A program made the translations under genes and the position numbers. Positions 8,245-15,994 of a DNA stretch of 64,000 nucleotides are shown here, one piece after another (the stretch's first letter is position 1; each line of letters opens with the position of its first letter). The notes under the pieces are model-generated. The model saw only the letters and a list, made by a program, of their open reading frames with translations. It had not been told where the DNA came from and did no database searches. Source of the stretch: an uncultured Bacteroidales bacterium (GTDB taxonomy: Bacteria; Bacteroidota; Bacteroidia; Bacteroidales; UBA932); assembly GCA_905234795.1 (NCBI GenBank), contig CAJOIQ010000011.1, positions 1 to 64,000 on the forward strand, in the 5' to 3' direction.

Positions 8245-9527
8245 ACGACAGAGCCTATCAATACGCTAGGCGTAACTTCATTAATCAGGACCTGTGCATC
8301 GGCATTGATGGGGAGGTTGTCCTCCGACTTAAACAAAATGGTCCGGAGCCTATGGTCACGGCCGAACAGGAAAGAGCGGTCCGCCGGCCATCGTCCTTCT
8401 ACGATAACGGGGATGGTGCGGCCAATGTCGGCTTTATATGCGGCTTCTTTGATGGCATCTCTGGCTTCAATAATTGCCTTGTAGCGTTCATCTTTCACGC
8501 TTTCCGGTACATCGTCCCGGAATTGTCTGGATGCAGCGGTTCCGTTTCTCATGGAAAAACGGAAAATGTTAATGTCATCAAAACGAAGTTCCCGAATCAG
8601 CGAGAGTGTCTGCTGGAAGTCTTCTTCGGTTTCGTTGCAGAAACCTACCATTATGTCGGTCACGATGGAAATATCAGGAATTTCATGCTTTACAATCTTG
8701 TACCTTTCTCTGTACTGCTCTACTGTGTAGCCCCTGTGCATTCTTCGAAGGACACTGTTCGAGCCGGACTGGACCGGAAGATGAACAACGTGCATGATGT
8801 TGTCATGCCGCTTCATCACATGAAGAATATCATCAGAAAACGTGACGGGATGCGAGGATAAGAATTTGATTCTCAATTCGGGGCAAAGAACCGAAGTTCG
8901 TTCCAGCAAATCGGCGAAGCCATAGGCGTACCTGTCAATAATATGCCCTACAAAAGTCAACTCCCTATACCCTTGATCGGCAATGTTGCGACATTCATGA
9001 AGGATAGATTTCATGTCGCGGCTATGTTCTTTTCCGCGGGTGTAAGGTTCTATGCAGTAAGAGCAATACTGGTTGCACCCCTTCATGATTGTAATAGCCG
9101 CAGTGGTTTTGTCTTCGATTGTGCGCAGAGGGCTGATGTCGGCATACATCTCGTCCAAACAATCCCTGTTCAATACAAAGTGACTCTTCTTGTCGGATAT
9201 CAAATCTGGAAGAGACCGGTATTGATCAGGACCGATAATGATGTCCACAAAGGGATACCTATCAAAAAGGGTTTTATCCAACTGCGTAGCAAAACAGCCA
9301 CAAATGACTATGGTACGACTCTGAAGTCCTTTTTCCGCAATTTGCTCCAGGCGAGAGAATGTTCTTTCATGTCCGATTTCTCTAACCGAGCAGCAGTTCA
9401 GGATAATAACATCGGCATCTTCCATCCGATCGATCTGATTAAAACCTTTGGCTGCGAGAATCGATAGGAGAATCTCGCTGTCGCAGATGTTCATCCTGCA
9501 ACCATATGTTTCTATATAAACGTTCAC
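8241..9527 (-). CDS. MiaB-like radical SAM methylthiotransferase of the RiPP operon
   Basis: This 428-residue MTTase is closer to MiaB than to RimO. It has YGCRMNICDSE (C10), NCCSVRE (C46) and GCFATQ (C78) for the auxiliary cluster, GCNQYCSYCIEPYTRGKEHSR (C151, C155, C158) for the SAM cluster, SSHPVTFSDDIL, and HLPVQSGSNSVLRRMHRGY. MiaB methylthiolates tRNA adenosine-37. Here the conserved LGQNV segment reads VGHIID, and the gene sits between a SPASM enzyme and a RimO-like enzyme with 4-nt overlaps, which argues for a peptide substrate. A diverged second miaB acting on tRNA remains possible. The C-terminus is TRAM-like. Confidence 0.85.
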   Translation of the reverse strand: MNVYIETYGCRMNICDSEILLSILAAKGFNQIDRMEDADVIILNCCSVREIGHERTFSRLEQIAEKGLQSRTIVICGCFATQLDKTLFDRYPFVDIIIGPDQYRSLPDLISDKKSHFVLNRDCLDEMYADISPLRTIEDKTTAAITIMKGCNQYCSYCIEPYTRGKEHSRDMKSILHECRNIADQGYRELTFVGHIIDRYAYGFADLLERTSVLCPELRIKFLSSHPVTFSDDILHVMKRHDNIMHVVHLPVQSGSNSVLRRMHRGYTVEQYRERYKIVKHEIPDISIVTDIMVGFCNETEEDFQQTLSLIRELRFDDINIFRFSMRNGTAASRQFRDDVPESVKDERYKAIIEARDAIKEAAYKADIGRTIPVIVEGRWPADRSFLFGRDHRLRTILFKSEDNLPINADAQVLINEVTPSVLIGSVV

Positions 9528-10831
9528 TTTTTGCCCTGTTTGGCTAAAAGGTACATCTCATATCGCATTTCCATCAGTTGTTCCATATGACTCTTTTCAG
9601 GACAACAATGGTTCAAATGCAATCCTTCATTCCGATTACGGAGGCGCACCAATGGGCATCCGCCACCACAAAGGGCGATAAACTCACAATTGAGACACTT
9701 AGGGTCTCTCGTATAATCGGCTCCTGTAATATAGTCAGCGAAGCCGGCCATATTCTTGATGCCTTCATGAACGTTTCCTAATGTCTGTTCTGGATTCCCC
9801 ACCATTCTCCAACACTTGTATATCTCTCCTTCCGGTCCAATTACAAAAGCAAAGTATTTGCTTCCGACACAACTATGTCTCCTGAATCGAGGGAGGAAAG
9901 ACTTGATTTCGATACCATAACGGTCAAATAGATCCAACGCAAATTGGGCTTTGTAACCGCCCTCTGAAATGTTATGCTCTGGAGAGACACACTCAGAGGA
10001 AAGAAGATCTGAGACAAATCCAGGATAAAGATTCACGCGATCGCTACTTATCTCAGATTTGAAAGAATCATAAAAATCGGCATACATCTCCATGTTACGC
10101 CGGTCTATATTTGTACGTATATCAACGTGGACAGAAGGATTCACCTGAAGAAGATACTTAAGATTCTCCATAATGGTCCTATACGTTGGTTGTCCACCCA
10201 AAAGAGGCCTTCTCTCATTATGGACGGACTCCGGCCCGTCAAATGTGATTTGCACATCATTGATGGCAAGTTCGGCAAACAAATCGGCCTTTTCCTTCGT
10301 AAGCAGATAGCCGTTGGTAACAATCTTGGCAGCATACTCAATACCAAGTGTGAGAAACGCCCGGGAAAGACGCTCAATACTGCCGAAATTTATGAGAGGT
10401 TCTCCTCCGTACCAAGTAACATTTAGTCTTTTAATCTGCTTATTCGACTGTACGAATCTTATGATTGCAACTTCAGTATCCTCGTTCATTGTTACCATCG
10501 GACGCTCCCGCTCATAACAATAGATGCACCCGAAATTACATCCTCTGGTTGGAAGTATGGTAAGTGAAACGTCAGCAGAATTATACTTGTTTTTCAGAAC
10601 ATCTGATAAATAAATGTTCAGGTCATCCTCCTGTCGTTTGACAATTATCCTCGAGGATATCAGAAAATCAGCAAACTTATAGTCTTTATAAGAGTCTGGA
10701 TTATCTTTTAATTCCAGCCATCCTTGGATTTGAGAGTCATCAATTTGGAGAAAAACCTGCGACATGGTGTTATATAGCAGGTATCCGTATTTCTTTGATT
10801 TTGAGAGGATATTGTATTTGGACCAGTACAT
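9524..10831 (-). CDS. Radical SAM/SPASM peptide maturase 1, first enzyme of the RiPP operon
   Basis: A 435-residue enzyme. Its N-terminal 85 residues (SKYNILSKSKKYGYLLYNTMS...) look like the leader-binding segment found in many RiPP radical SAM maturases. Then come TRGCNFGCIYCY (C98, C102, C105), WYGGEPLINF, VTNGYLL and a SPASM domain (HSCVGSKYFAFVIGPEGEIYKCW ... DPKCLNCEFIALCGGGCPL ... HCCPEK). It is the closest gene downstream of the precursor, separated from it by a hairpin, and its stop overlaps the MiaB-like start by 4 nt. Its likely job is a cross-link or other modification at the Cys/Trp/Asp-rich core (inference). Confidence 0.88.
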   Translation of the reverse strand: MYWSKYNILSKSKKYGYLLYNTMSQVFLQIDDSQIQGWLELKDNPDSYKDYKFADFLISSRIIVKRQEDDLNIYLSDVLKNKYNSADVSLTILPTRGCNFGCIYCYERERPMVTMNEDTEVAIIRFVQSNKQIKRLNVTWYGGEPLINFGSIERLSRAFLTLGIEYAAKIVTNGYLLTKEKADLFAELAINDVQITFDGPESVHNERRPLLGGQPTYRTIMENLKYLLQVNPSVHVDIRTNIDRRNMEMYADFYDSFKSEISSDRVNLYPGFVSDLLSSECVSPEHNISEGGYKAQFALDLFDRYGIEIKSFLPRFRRHSCVGSKYFAFVIGPEGEIYKCWRMVGNPEQTLGNVHEGIKNMAGFADYITGADYTRDPKCLNCEFIALCGGGCPLVRLRNRNEGLHLNHCCPEKSHMEQLMEMRYEMYLLAKQGKK

Positions 10832-10852
10832 AGCTATTCTTCAAAATAAATA

Positions 10853-10890
10853 GGGAGCCAAGAATCCATAGTAAAGGATTTTTGGCTCCC
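10853..10890 (-). terminator. Attenuator hairpin between precursor gene and maturation operon
   Basis: A 15-bp stem (GGGAGCCAAAAATCC paired with GGATTCTTGGCTCCC, one mismatch or wobble) and 8-nt loop begin 9 nt after the precursor stop. The stem is followed on the minus strand by the T-rich TATTTATTTTGAAG. It probably lets the precursor be made in excess over the enzymes, by partial termination or by protecting the short mRNA. Confidence 0.75.
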
Positions 10891-10899
10891 ACCCCACAA

Positions 10900-11016
10900 T
10901 TAGAGGCTGAGATCGCCCCAGCACATGTCGCAAACCGAGAGGTTGTGAGCGCTGAACTCATTGATGGAGTTGGCCTCCTGAGCAGCGGCGACGACCTGAA
11001 ATTCAAGAGCTTTCAT
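10900..11016 (-). CDS. RiPP precursor peptide, 38 residues
   Basis: ATG (11014-11016) to TAA (10900-10902) encodes 38 residues. A charged and aliphatic leader starts MKALEFQVVAAAQEANSI and continues NEFSAHNLSV. The C-terminal core is CDMCWGDLSL, with two cysteines, one tryptophan and two aspartates in ten residues. Small size, position just before a radical SAM/SPASM maturase, and the hairpin between them are the usual layout for a precursor and its maturase. The GDL segment resembles the KDL around the S12 aspartate that RimO modifies, and a RimO-like enzyme is in the operon. No classical leader cleavage site such as GG precedes the core. I know of no named family with this sequence. Confidence 0.8.
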   Translation of the reverse strand: MKALEFQVVAAAQEANSINEFSAHNLSVCDMCWGDLSL

Positions 11017-11089
11017 ACTTTTGAATGGTTTTATGTGAGTGCCTACTCTATTCTGGCTTTTCGGCTTCTGCCATTAATATATAAGCGTG

Positions 11090-12286
11090 TTAAGAACAAA
11101 TCTTAAAAACTATTACTGCAATTACAATCCAAAAAATCCATCCAAAAACTTTCGACCAAACAGGAGTGCTAGATTGTTTTGAGGAGCTAACGTTGGAGAA
11201 GGAATGCACGGCCCCGCTTGAGCCATTGAATGATTCTTTCTTTTGAGGCAGGTCATAAAAACCAAGTTTATTATACACATCACGGACTTCCGGAAGAACC
11301 GAACTTGGTGAAGGGACCTTGAAATCTCGCTCATACAAAAGGTCTTTCCTGTTATTACGATGCTCAATGGCTAATTTAATCCAATAATCTGCACTTTCAC
11401 CCCCGCTTATTTTCCCACATTTATACATCTCAGCTATCATCTCATAACACTTCCAGTAGCCCCAGTTTTTACATATTCTGAAATAACTATATGCTTTTTG
11501 ATAGTTAAGATATGGGGATTTTGTGTCATAATATAACAATCCGAGTCCCTTGTTAGCCAACGGATAACTATCAACTATTGCTTCAAGTATTTTTTTAGCA
11601 TATGCAGCATTGGCATCATGGATAAAGGCGTTTTTTGCCAAATGATACATGCCCTGGTGAGTTTCTGCTTCTCTGTAATAACGCTTGGCCAAAGCTAAGT
11701 ATTCCTTAGCCTGTTGTATGTTAATGTCGGAATCATAATACATATCATTATATATGATTCCCATTTGACACGTAGCAATACTATGTCCTTGGTCGGACGC
11801 TTGTCTTAGCCAATACAATGCATCATTGTAAGCCTTAGGGTTTTTTTCTATAAGGTATTTACCATAAATCCATTGAGCCTCTGCCAACCCGGTTTCAGCT
11901 CCTTCTTGAACATATTCAAGCGCTTGCTGAAAGGAATAGTATTCATACTTTAATGCATACAAACGAGCAAGTAAGCATTTCGCTATTAGATTATTCTTGA
12001 ACGGAAGCAAACTGTCAATAGCCTCCTGATGTTGTTTGGCTATTGATGCGTCGGTTCGTAATAATTTGCCGAGATAGATTGAGTCATATGGATAAATGTA
12101 CTTATTATCAAAAGCATCGAATGCTTCTGTTGCATACGATAACTTGACGACTTCGTCAGTCGAATAATGCTTTAGCGCAAAATCTTTTTCTGCAGGGTTA
12201 AGTCCCATAGTCCTTTTACGATATAAATTACTATCTAAATGAAGGCAGAGTAATAAACATGATGCTATTGCAGATCTCCCGCCCAA
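11090..12286 (-). CDS. Sel1/TPR-like repeat protein with C-terminal membrane anchor
   Basis: The frame has 398 codons. The second possible start (ATG at 12208, MGLNPAEKDFALKHYSTDEV) gives 372 residues and avoids the 22-nt overlap with the upstream gene. Sel1-like helical repeats fill the middle (AEAQWIYGKYLIEKNPKAYNDALYWLRQASDQGHSIATCQMGIIY, LALAKRYYREAETHQGMYHLAK). The last 20 residues (VFGWIFWIVIAVIVFKICS) form a tail anchor, so the repeats face the cytoplasm. It precedes the RiPP precursor by 73 nt on the same strand and may share its transcript. Sel1 proteins are usually scaffolds; a role in the RiPP system is unproven. Confidence 0.6.
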   Translation of the reverse strand: MGGRSAIASCLLLCLHLDSNLYRKRTMGLNPAEKDFALKHYSTDEVVKLSYATEAFDAFDNKYIYPYDSIYLGKLLRTDASIAKQHQEAIDSLLPFKNNLIAKCLLARLYALKYEYYSFQQALEYVQEGAETGLAEAQWIYGKYLIEKNPKAYNDALYWLRQASDQGHSIATCQMGIIYNDMYYDSDINIQQAKEYLALAKRYYREAETHQGMYHLAKNAFIHDANAAYAKKILEAIVDSYPLANKGLGLLYYDTKSPYLNYQKAYSYFRICKNWGYWKCYEMIAEMYKCGKISGGESADYWIKLAIEHRNNRKDLLYERDFKVPSPSSVLPEVRDVYNKLGFYDLPQKKESFNGSSGAVHSFSNVSSSKQSSTPVWSKVFGWIFWIVIAVIVFKICS

Positions 12287-12972
12287 GTTGGAAGGTCAAC
12301 ACCTTCAAACATTTCGATATTGAACGAGGCTTTCCCATCCGGAGAGTACATTGCCGCAACAATGTTCATAATGTCAATGAGATAATTACCAAGAGGCTCA
12401 AGTTCAACATCTTGATTGTTTGGATCAAGACCTGCCTTATACTTTTCAGCATGATCCTGAACAGCATTATCTGTCATATGATTGATGAGAGCATAAGCAG
12501 AACTAACCATATTACCAAAGAAAGAGCCCCTTTCAATAGGATCTTTAGTAATCTCAGCCAGTTTCTCTTCACCCAACTTTAACAGCCGTGCTTTTTGGGA
12601 ATACGTTAGGCTATTGTGCAATAGACCAGTAAGCTCTATATTCATTAGAAGGTCCTGGGCGGATTGCTTTGCATTTGATGAAACGTCAATGGCAGCAATA
12701 TCGCTTATGAGGTCATCGTATGATCTCATGGCCGGAGCGCTATCAGAAGATGTCCCTGATGTGGATGCTGCAGGATTATCAGTTGGTACGGGCGCCTGTA
12801 CGGCGTTATTGCCATTATCTTTGCGGAATAAGCCGACTATTAGCCCAAAAAGCGCCTTGATACCAAGCCATAATAGTTTTAGAATCCAGCCACAAACTTT
12901 GAGGAATGCCTTAAAGAGCCATTCAACAATCTCAAGAAACCAACCAAACATAGTGTCAACAACGTCCGCCAT
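12265..12972 (-). CDS. Protein with hydrophobic N-terminal region, function unknown
   Basis: From the ATG at 12972 the product has 235 residues (a longer frame from 13047 adds an unlikely basic extension). Residues 8-49 (MFGWFLEIVEWLFKAFLKV..., ILKLLWLGIKALFGLIVGLF) are strongly hydrophobic, amphipathic and rich in Trp, Phe and Lys, followed by RKDNGNN. A Pro/Thr/Ser linker (APVPTDNPAASTSGTSSDSAP) leads to a soluble helical C-terminal domain (YDDLISDIAAIDVSSNAKQSAQ to FEGVDLPTWAGDLQ). I do not recognise it. It could tether to or insert in membranes. It is the first gene of the minus-strand run that leads into the RiPP operon, with AT-rich composition like the rest of the island. Confidence 0.55.
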   Translation of the reverse strand: MADVVDTMFGWFLEIVEWLFKAFLKVCGWILKLLWLGIKALFGLIVGLFRKDNGNNAVQAPVPTDNPAASTSGTSSDSAPAMRSYDDLISDIAAIDVSSNAKQSAQDLLMNIELTGLLHNSLTYSQKARLLKLGEEKLAEITKDPIERGSFFGNMVSSAYALINHMTDNAVQDHAEKYKAGLDPNNQDVELEPLGNYLIDIMNIVAAMYSPDGKASFNIEMFEGVDLPTWAGDLQ

Positions 12973-13253
12973 AGTAATAATGTTCTTTATCCGACGGACC
13001 CGAGTTCGGAAAGTTAGTAGCACAAAAAAGAAAGTGCGGGCCTCCAATAGCTCTTACTCAGATACTGGGCTCTGGACTGCCTTCGAACGAATAAGAATGG
13101 ATTATGCTCACACTTTCTGCTATAATGTGGGCAAGAACCCATAAAATAGCCAGTGAGAGCGCCTCACTCTTCCCGTTCAAATGAATTGTCCAGATTCAGT
13201 ATCTAGGAATAAGCTAAACGCTTTCTGTATGTATGCTACGCGATGCAGCAATG

Positions 13254-13261
13254 CAAATATA
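13254..13261 (-). promoter_or_regulatory. Possible -7 box for the island operon (TATATTTG)
   Basis: TATATTTG on the minus strand would start a transcript near 13247, with a leader of about 275 nt before the ATG at 12972. The long leader makes the assignment uncertain. Confidence 0.35.
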
Positions 13262-13446
13262 GTGATTTTTTTTGTTTCTTATGCTTTTTGACGGTCCGGA
13301 CAAAAAAATGAAGATTTTTGAAAATTTTTTCGGCCCCAAACACATTTATTTTTGCTCGGATTTCCTTACGAAAACCTCTCCATCGGCCGTATCACATTTG
13401 TACCACGCACCCTATAAACGACTGATTTACAGCAGGGTGTCAAAAA

Positions 13447-13475
13447 CTTTACACTTTCGGGCTTTACACTTTACA
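13447..13475. promoter_or_regulatory. CTTTACA direct repeats next to the kinase gene
   Basis: CTTTACA occurs at 13447-13453, 13462-13468 and 13469-13475, 18 nt beyond the end of the kinase gene. The motif matches the dyads upstream of tolC (1071-1118). Their presence on both sides of the island suggests that the kinase and tolC were once adjacent. Confidence 0.45.
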
Positions 13476-13492
13476 GATTTCTCCTACGGAGA

Positions 13493-14349
13493 CTACCTGA
13501 ATCGCAGCTCAAATACGGTCTGCTGGGCATCACTCCTCACCAACTCAATGCTGCCGTTGTGGTTACGCATAATCTGGCGAGAGATGCTAAGGCCGATGCC
13601 GGAGCCTTCCTTCTTAGTTGTATAGAACGGGATGAAGATTTGCTCCTGAGCAGAAACCGGAATCGGTTCGCCATCATTAGCCACCTGCACAATCACGTCA
13701 TCATCCCTGCCCATCTTGGCCGATATGTCGATGTGCTTTGCCCCCGCCTGCAGGGCATTTTTGATGAGGTTGATGAGGATCTGAGAGATCTGCCCCTCAT
13801 CTGCGTAAATCATTAAATCATCTTCCTCCGGCCGATACTTGCAGGTAGCACCACAGCTGGCGGCGAATTCGCTGTTCAAGCCGATGACACTATCCATCAG
13901 CTCCCGCAAATCCAGCGCCTTGCGGATGGGCTTCGCCACACCCGAGAGTTGCCGGTCTTGGATGAGTCGGAGATGGTCTCCAGGCCCGCCTTGATGTCCA
14001 GTTCGCTGTGGCCGCTCTCATCCACGGACTTGGCCATTGCATCGCTGAGGGATGCGATGGGCGATACCGTGTTCATAATCTCGTGCGTGAGCACGCGGAT
14101 GAGTTTGGTCCATGAATCCTGCTCGTGGGCCTGCCGCTGCTTCTCGAAGATAGTCCGGATACGGTTCAGCGTGCGGTTGAACTTGTTTTTCTCCTGGAAG
14201 CGGAAGTTCAGTTCGCCGTCTTCCAGCGCATCCATCATATAGGCCACCTTCTTGATGTCCTTATGCCTGGTCCTGAGCGTAGCAAGCACCGCCACAACGA
14301 TTGAGACGATGGTACAGGCTCCAACGATATGCCACACAGAGAAGGTCAT
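13493..14349 (-). pseudogene. Sensor histidine kinase of the sigma-54 two-component system, frameshifted
   Basis: The first frame (14349-13897) gives an N-terminal membrane segment (IVGACTIVSIVVAVLATL), a linker and the H-box LTHEIMNTVSPIASLSD. The second frame (to 13493) gives the N-box NLIKNALQAG, VQVANDGEPIP, the F-box IFIPFYTTK and the G2-box GSGIGLSI. They join near 13940: SDSSKT in one frame, RQLSGVAKP in the other. Relatives have about ten more residues here (a segment like LLSFV..YR), so a deletion not divisible by three is likely. The ATG overlaps the stop of the response regulator (ATGA), typical of this NtrB/NtrC-like pair. Function would be phosphorylation of the regulator in response to an envelope or efflux signal. 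Confidence 0.8.
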
Positions 14350-15683
14350 AGCCCGTATTTCTTCAGTTTCGCATAGAGCGTGGGCCGGCTGACACCCAGC
14401 ATCTTAGCTGCAGCGGAGATATTGCCATCGGTGCGGTCCATTGCCTCGCGGACCAGCCTTTCCTCCTCGGCCTCACTCACCGCCTTGATGGTAGTCCCTA
14501 CGGGTAGCTGGATGTCTTTCGCCGTCAGTTCGCTCCCATCAGAAAGAATAACGGCCTTCTCAATGCAGTTCTGCAGCTCCCGGATATTCCCGCTCCATCG
14601 GCCTTCCGTCAGCATCGCAGCAGCATCCGGAGAAATCCCCGTCAAAGGCCGATGATATTTCTCTGCGAAGCGTTCCAGGAACATCTGCGCCAGCGGAACA
14701 ATATCTTCCTTGCGCTCCCGTATGGGCGGCAGGGCAATATGCACGGTATTGATGCGGTAATACAGATCCTCCCGGAATCGGCCTTCGCGGACCAGCTGCT
14801 CCAGGTCCATATTCGTGGCGCAAATCAAGCGTATGTTGATGGGCTTAGCCTCGTTGCCACCCACCCGGACGATGCTCCGGCTCTGGATAGCACGCAGCAG
14901 CTTTGCCTGTAGGTGCAGCGGGATATTGCCGATTTCATCCAGGAACAGTGTCCCGCCATCGGCCTGCTCGAACTTGCCGATGTGATTCGTGTGTGCATCC
15001 GTGAAAGCGCCCTTCACGTGGCCGAAGAGTTCGCTCTCAAACAGCGTCTCCGTAATGGCACCCGCATCAACGGCAACCATAGGTTTCCCGCTCCGGAGGC
15101 TGTGGGCGTGAATCTCCCGCGCCAGCACGTCCTTGCCGGTACCATTCTCGCCGGTAATGAGCACGGTGGCATCCGTGGGCGCAATCTTTTCCAGCGTCTT
15201 GCGGATAGCCTTCATGGCAGAAGACGAGCCCCAGAACATCGGACTCTCCGCCGTCGTGGTCTGCTCCGACCGGGCATCCCGCTTCATTGCCTTCCTGGCC
15301 TTATCCCGGGCTGCAGTGAGAACCTCAATCAGCTTCTCATTGTCCCACGGCTTCACGATGAAATCAAACGCACCACGCTTCATGCCTTCCACAGCCAATG
15401 CGATATCGGCATAAGCCGTAAACAGCACCACTTCCACCTCCGGCACCATCTTTTTGATTTCACCGGCCCAGTACAGCCCTTCATTGCCTGTGTTTATGCT
15501 CGTGTTGAAGTTCATATCAAGCAACACCACGTCAGGGCGGAACTGCTCCAGTGACGAAACAAGAGTCGCCGGCGACGGAATCGTCTTCACCTCCGCAAAA
15601 TGCATCGGCAACAAGATCTCCAGCGCCCGGCGAATCCCCAGGTTGTCATCAACCACCAGTATTTTTCCAACTTTCGAAGCCAT
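14346..15683 (-). CDS. Sigma-54-dependent response regulator, NtrC/AtoC family
   Basis: This 445-residue protein begins with a receiver domain (KILVVDDN, phospho-acceptor Asp in VVLLDMNF, VKPWDN). The AAA+ domain has Walker A GENGTGKD, a sigma-54-contacting loop GAFTDA (a common variant of GAFTGA), Walker B GGTLFLDEIG and the R-finger segment FREDLYYRIN. It ends with a Fis-type helix-turn-helix (NISAAAKMLGVSRPTLYAKLKKYG). ATG 15683 is chosen because MASKVGKILVVDDN is the normal N-terminus; a longer frame from 15755 runs into the promoter region. It presumably activates the sigma-54 promoter at 997-1014, and the palindromes just upstream suggest autoregulation. A weak GG-N10-GA sigma-54-like match occurs at 15716-15729. 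Confidence 0.9.
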   Translation of the reverse strand: MASKVGKILVVDDNLGIRRALEILLPMHFAEVKTIPSPATLVSSLEQFRPDVVLLDMNFNTSINTGNEGLYWAGEIKKMVPEVEVVLFTAYADIALAVEGMKRGAFDFIVKPWDNEKLIEVLTAARDKARKAMKRDARSEQTTTAESPMFWGSSSAMKAIRKTLEKIAPTDATVLITGENGTGKDVLAREIHAHSLRSGKPMVAVDAGAITETLFESELFGHVKGAFTDAHTNHIGKFEQADGGTLFLDEIGNIPLHLQAKLLRAIQSRSIVRVGGNEAKPINIRLICATNMDLEQLVREGRFREDLYYRINTVHIALPPIRERKEDIVPLAQMFLERFAEKYHRPLTGISPDAAAMLTEGRWSGNIRELQNCIEKAVILSDGSELTAKDIQLPVGTTIKAVSEAEEERLVREAMDRTDGNISAAAKMLGVSRPTLYAKLKKYGL

Positions 15684-15787
15684 AATCCAATCAATAATGT
15701 ACGCCCACGCACGAGTCAAATTCCGTTCCACACAACCCAACGCACACAATCCCAATCACTTACGGGATTCCCCATCCCCGCAAAACC

Positions 15788-15824
15788 GTAAAGACTCCTT
15801 ACACCACTGTAAAGAATCTTTACA
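15788..15824. promoter_or_regulatory. Palindromic sites upstream of the sigma-54 regulator gene
   Basis: GTAA-AGACTCC-TTAC (15788-15802) and the perfect dyad TGTAAAGAATCTTTACA (15808-15824) lie about 105-140 nt upstream of the regulator's ATG. The half-site is the one seen upstream of tolC, so these are probable autoregulatory operators. Confidence 0.55.
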
Positions 15825-15844
15825 AAGTTATTACTTTTTCCGAA

Positions 15845-15994
15845 TTACTCATCCTTCAACAAACTCTTCATACTTCTGTCCGCTAACCCGGGATCCAAGA
15901 CACCTGCTTCTTTTGCAAAGTATAGAAGCAATTGCCACAGTTCCTTCACCCGGCTTTCCAGTAAAGCCAGTCTTTCCAATTCATCCTTCATCAT
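15845..15994 (-). CDS. Small 49-residue protein coupled to the HTH gene
   Basis: The frame ATGATGAAGGATGAA... (start 15994) to TAA (15845-15847) encodes 49 residues: MMKDELERLALLESRVKELW, then QLLLYFAKEAGVL and a polar tail ending SLLKDE. The start overlaps the TGA of the upstream HTH gene (AGATGATG), as in translational coupling. The N-terminal part is a likely amphipathic or coiled-coil helix. The function is not known. Its pairing with an excisionase-type protein suggests a leftover of an integrative element. Confidence 0.55.
   Translation of the reverse strand: MMKDELERLALLESRVKELWQLLLYFAKEAGVLDPGLADRSMKSLLKDE

Larger units (their letters stand above)
12973..13492. other. Intergenic region at the right edge of the AT-rich island
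   Basis: About 520 nt without a convincing gene. It holds a small dyad AGTGAG/CTCACT (about 13152-13168), a minus-strand -7 box at 13254-13261, a low-complexity T-rich run, and TTTACA direct repeats at 13447-13475. Short frames here (for example one beginning ATGGGTTCTTGCCCA on the minus strand) have no coding character. Confidence 0.5.

Noticed and set aside
10770..11006. 78-codon minus-strand frame overlapping the precursor region
   Set aside because: It runs through the hairpin and into the maturase start in another frame; the 38-codon frame has the better start, stop and context.
13060..13190. Short minus-strand ORF starting MGSCPHYS as a second precursor peptide
   Set aside because: Basic, unstructured composition, no maturase next to it, no hairpin; probably chance.
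15716..15729. Sigma-54 promoter for the regulator gene
   Set aside because: TGGAACG-GAAT-TTGA has GG-N10-GA instead of GC; too weak to list as a feature.
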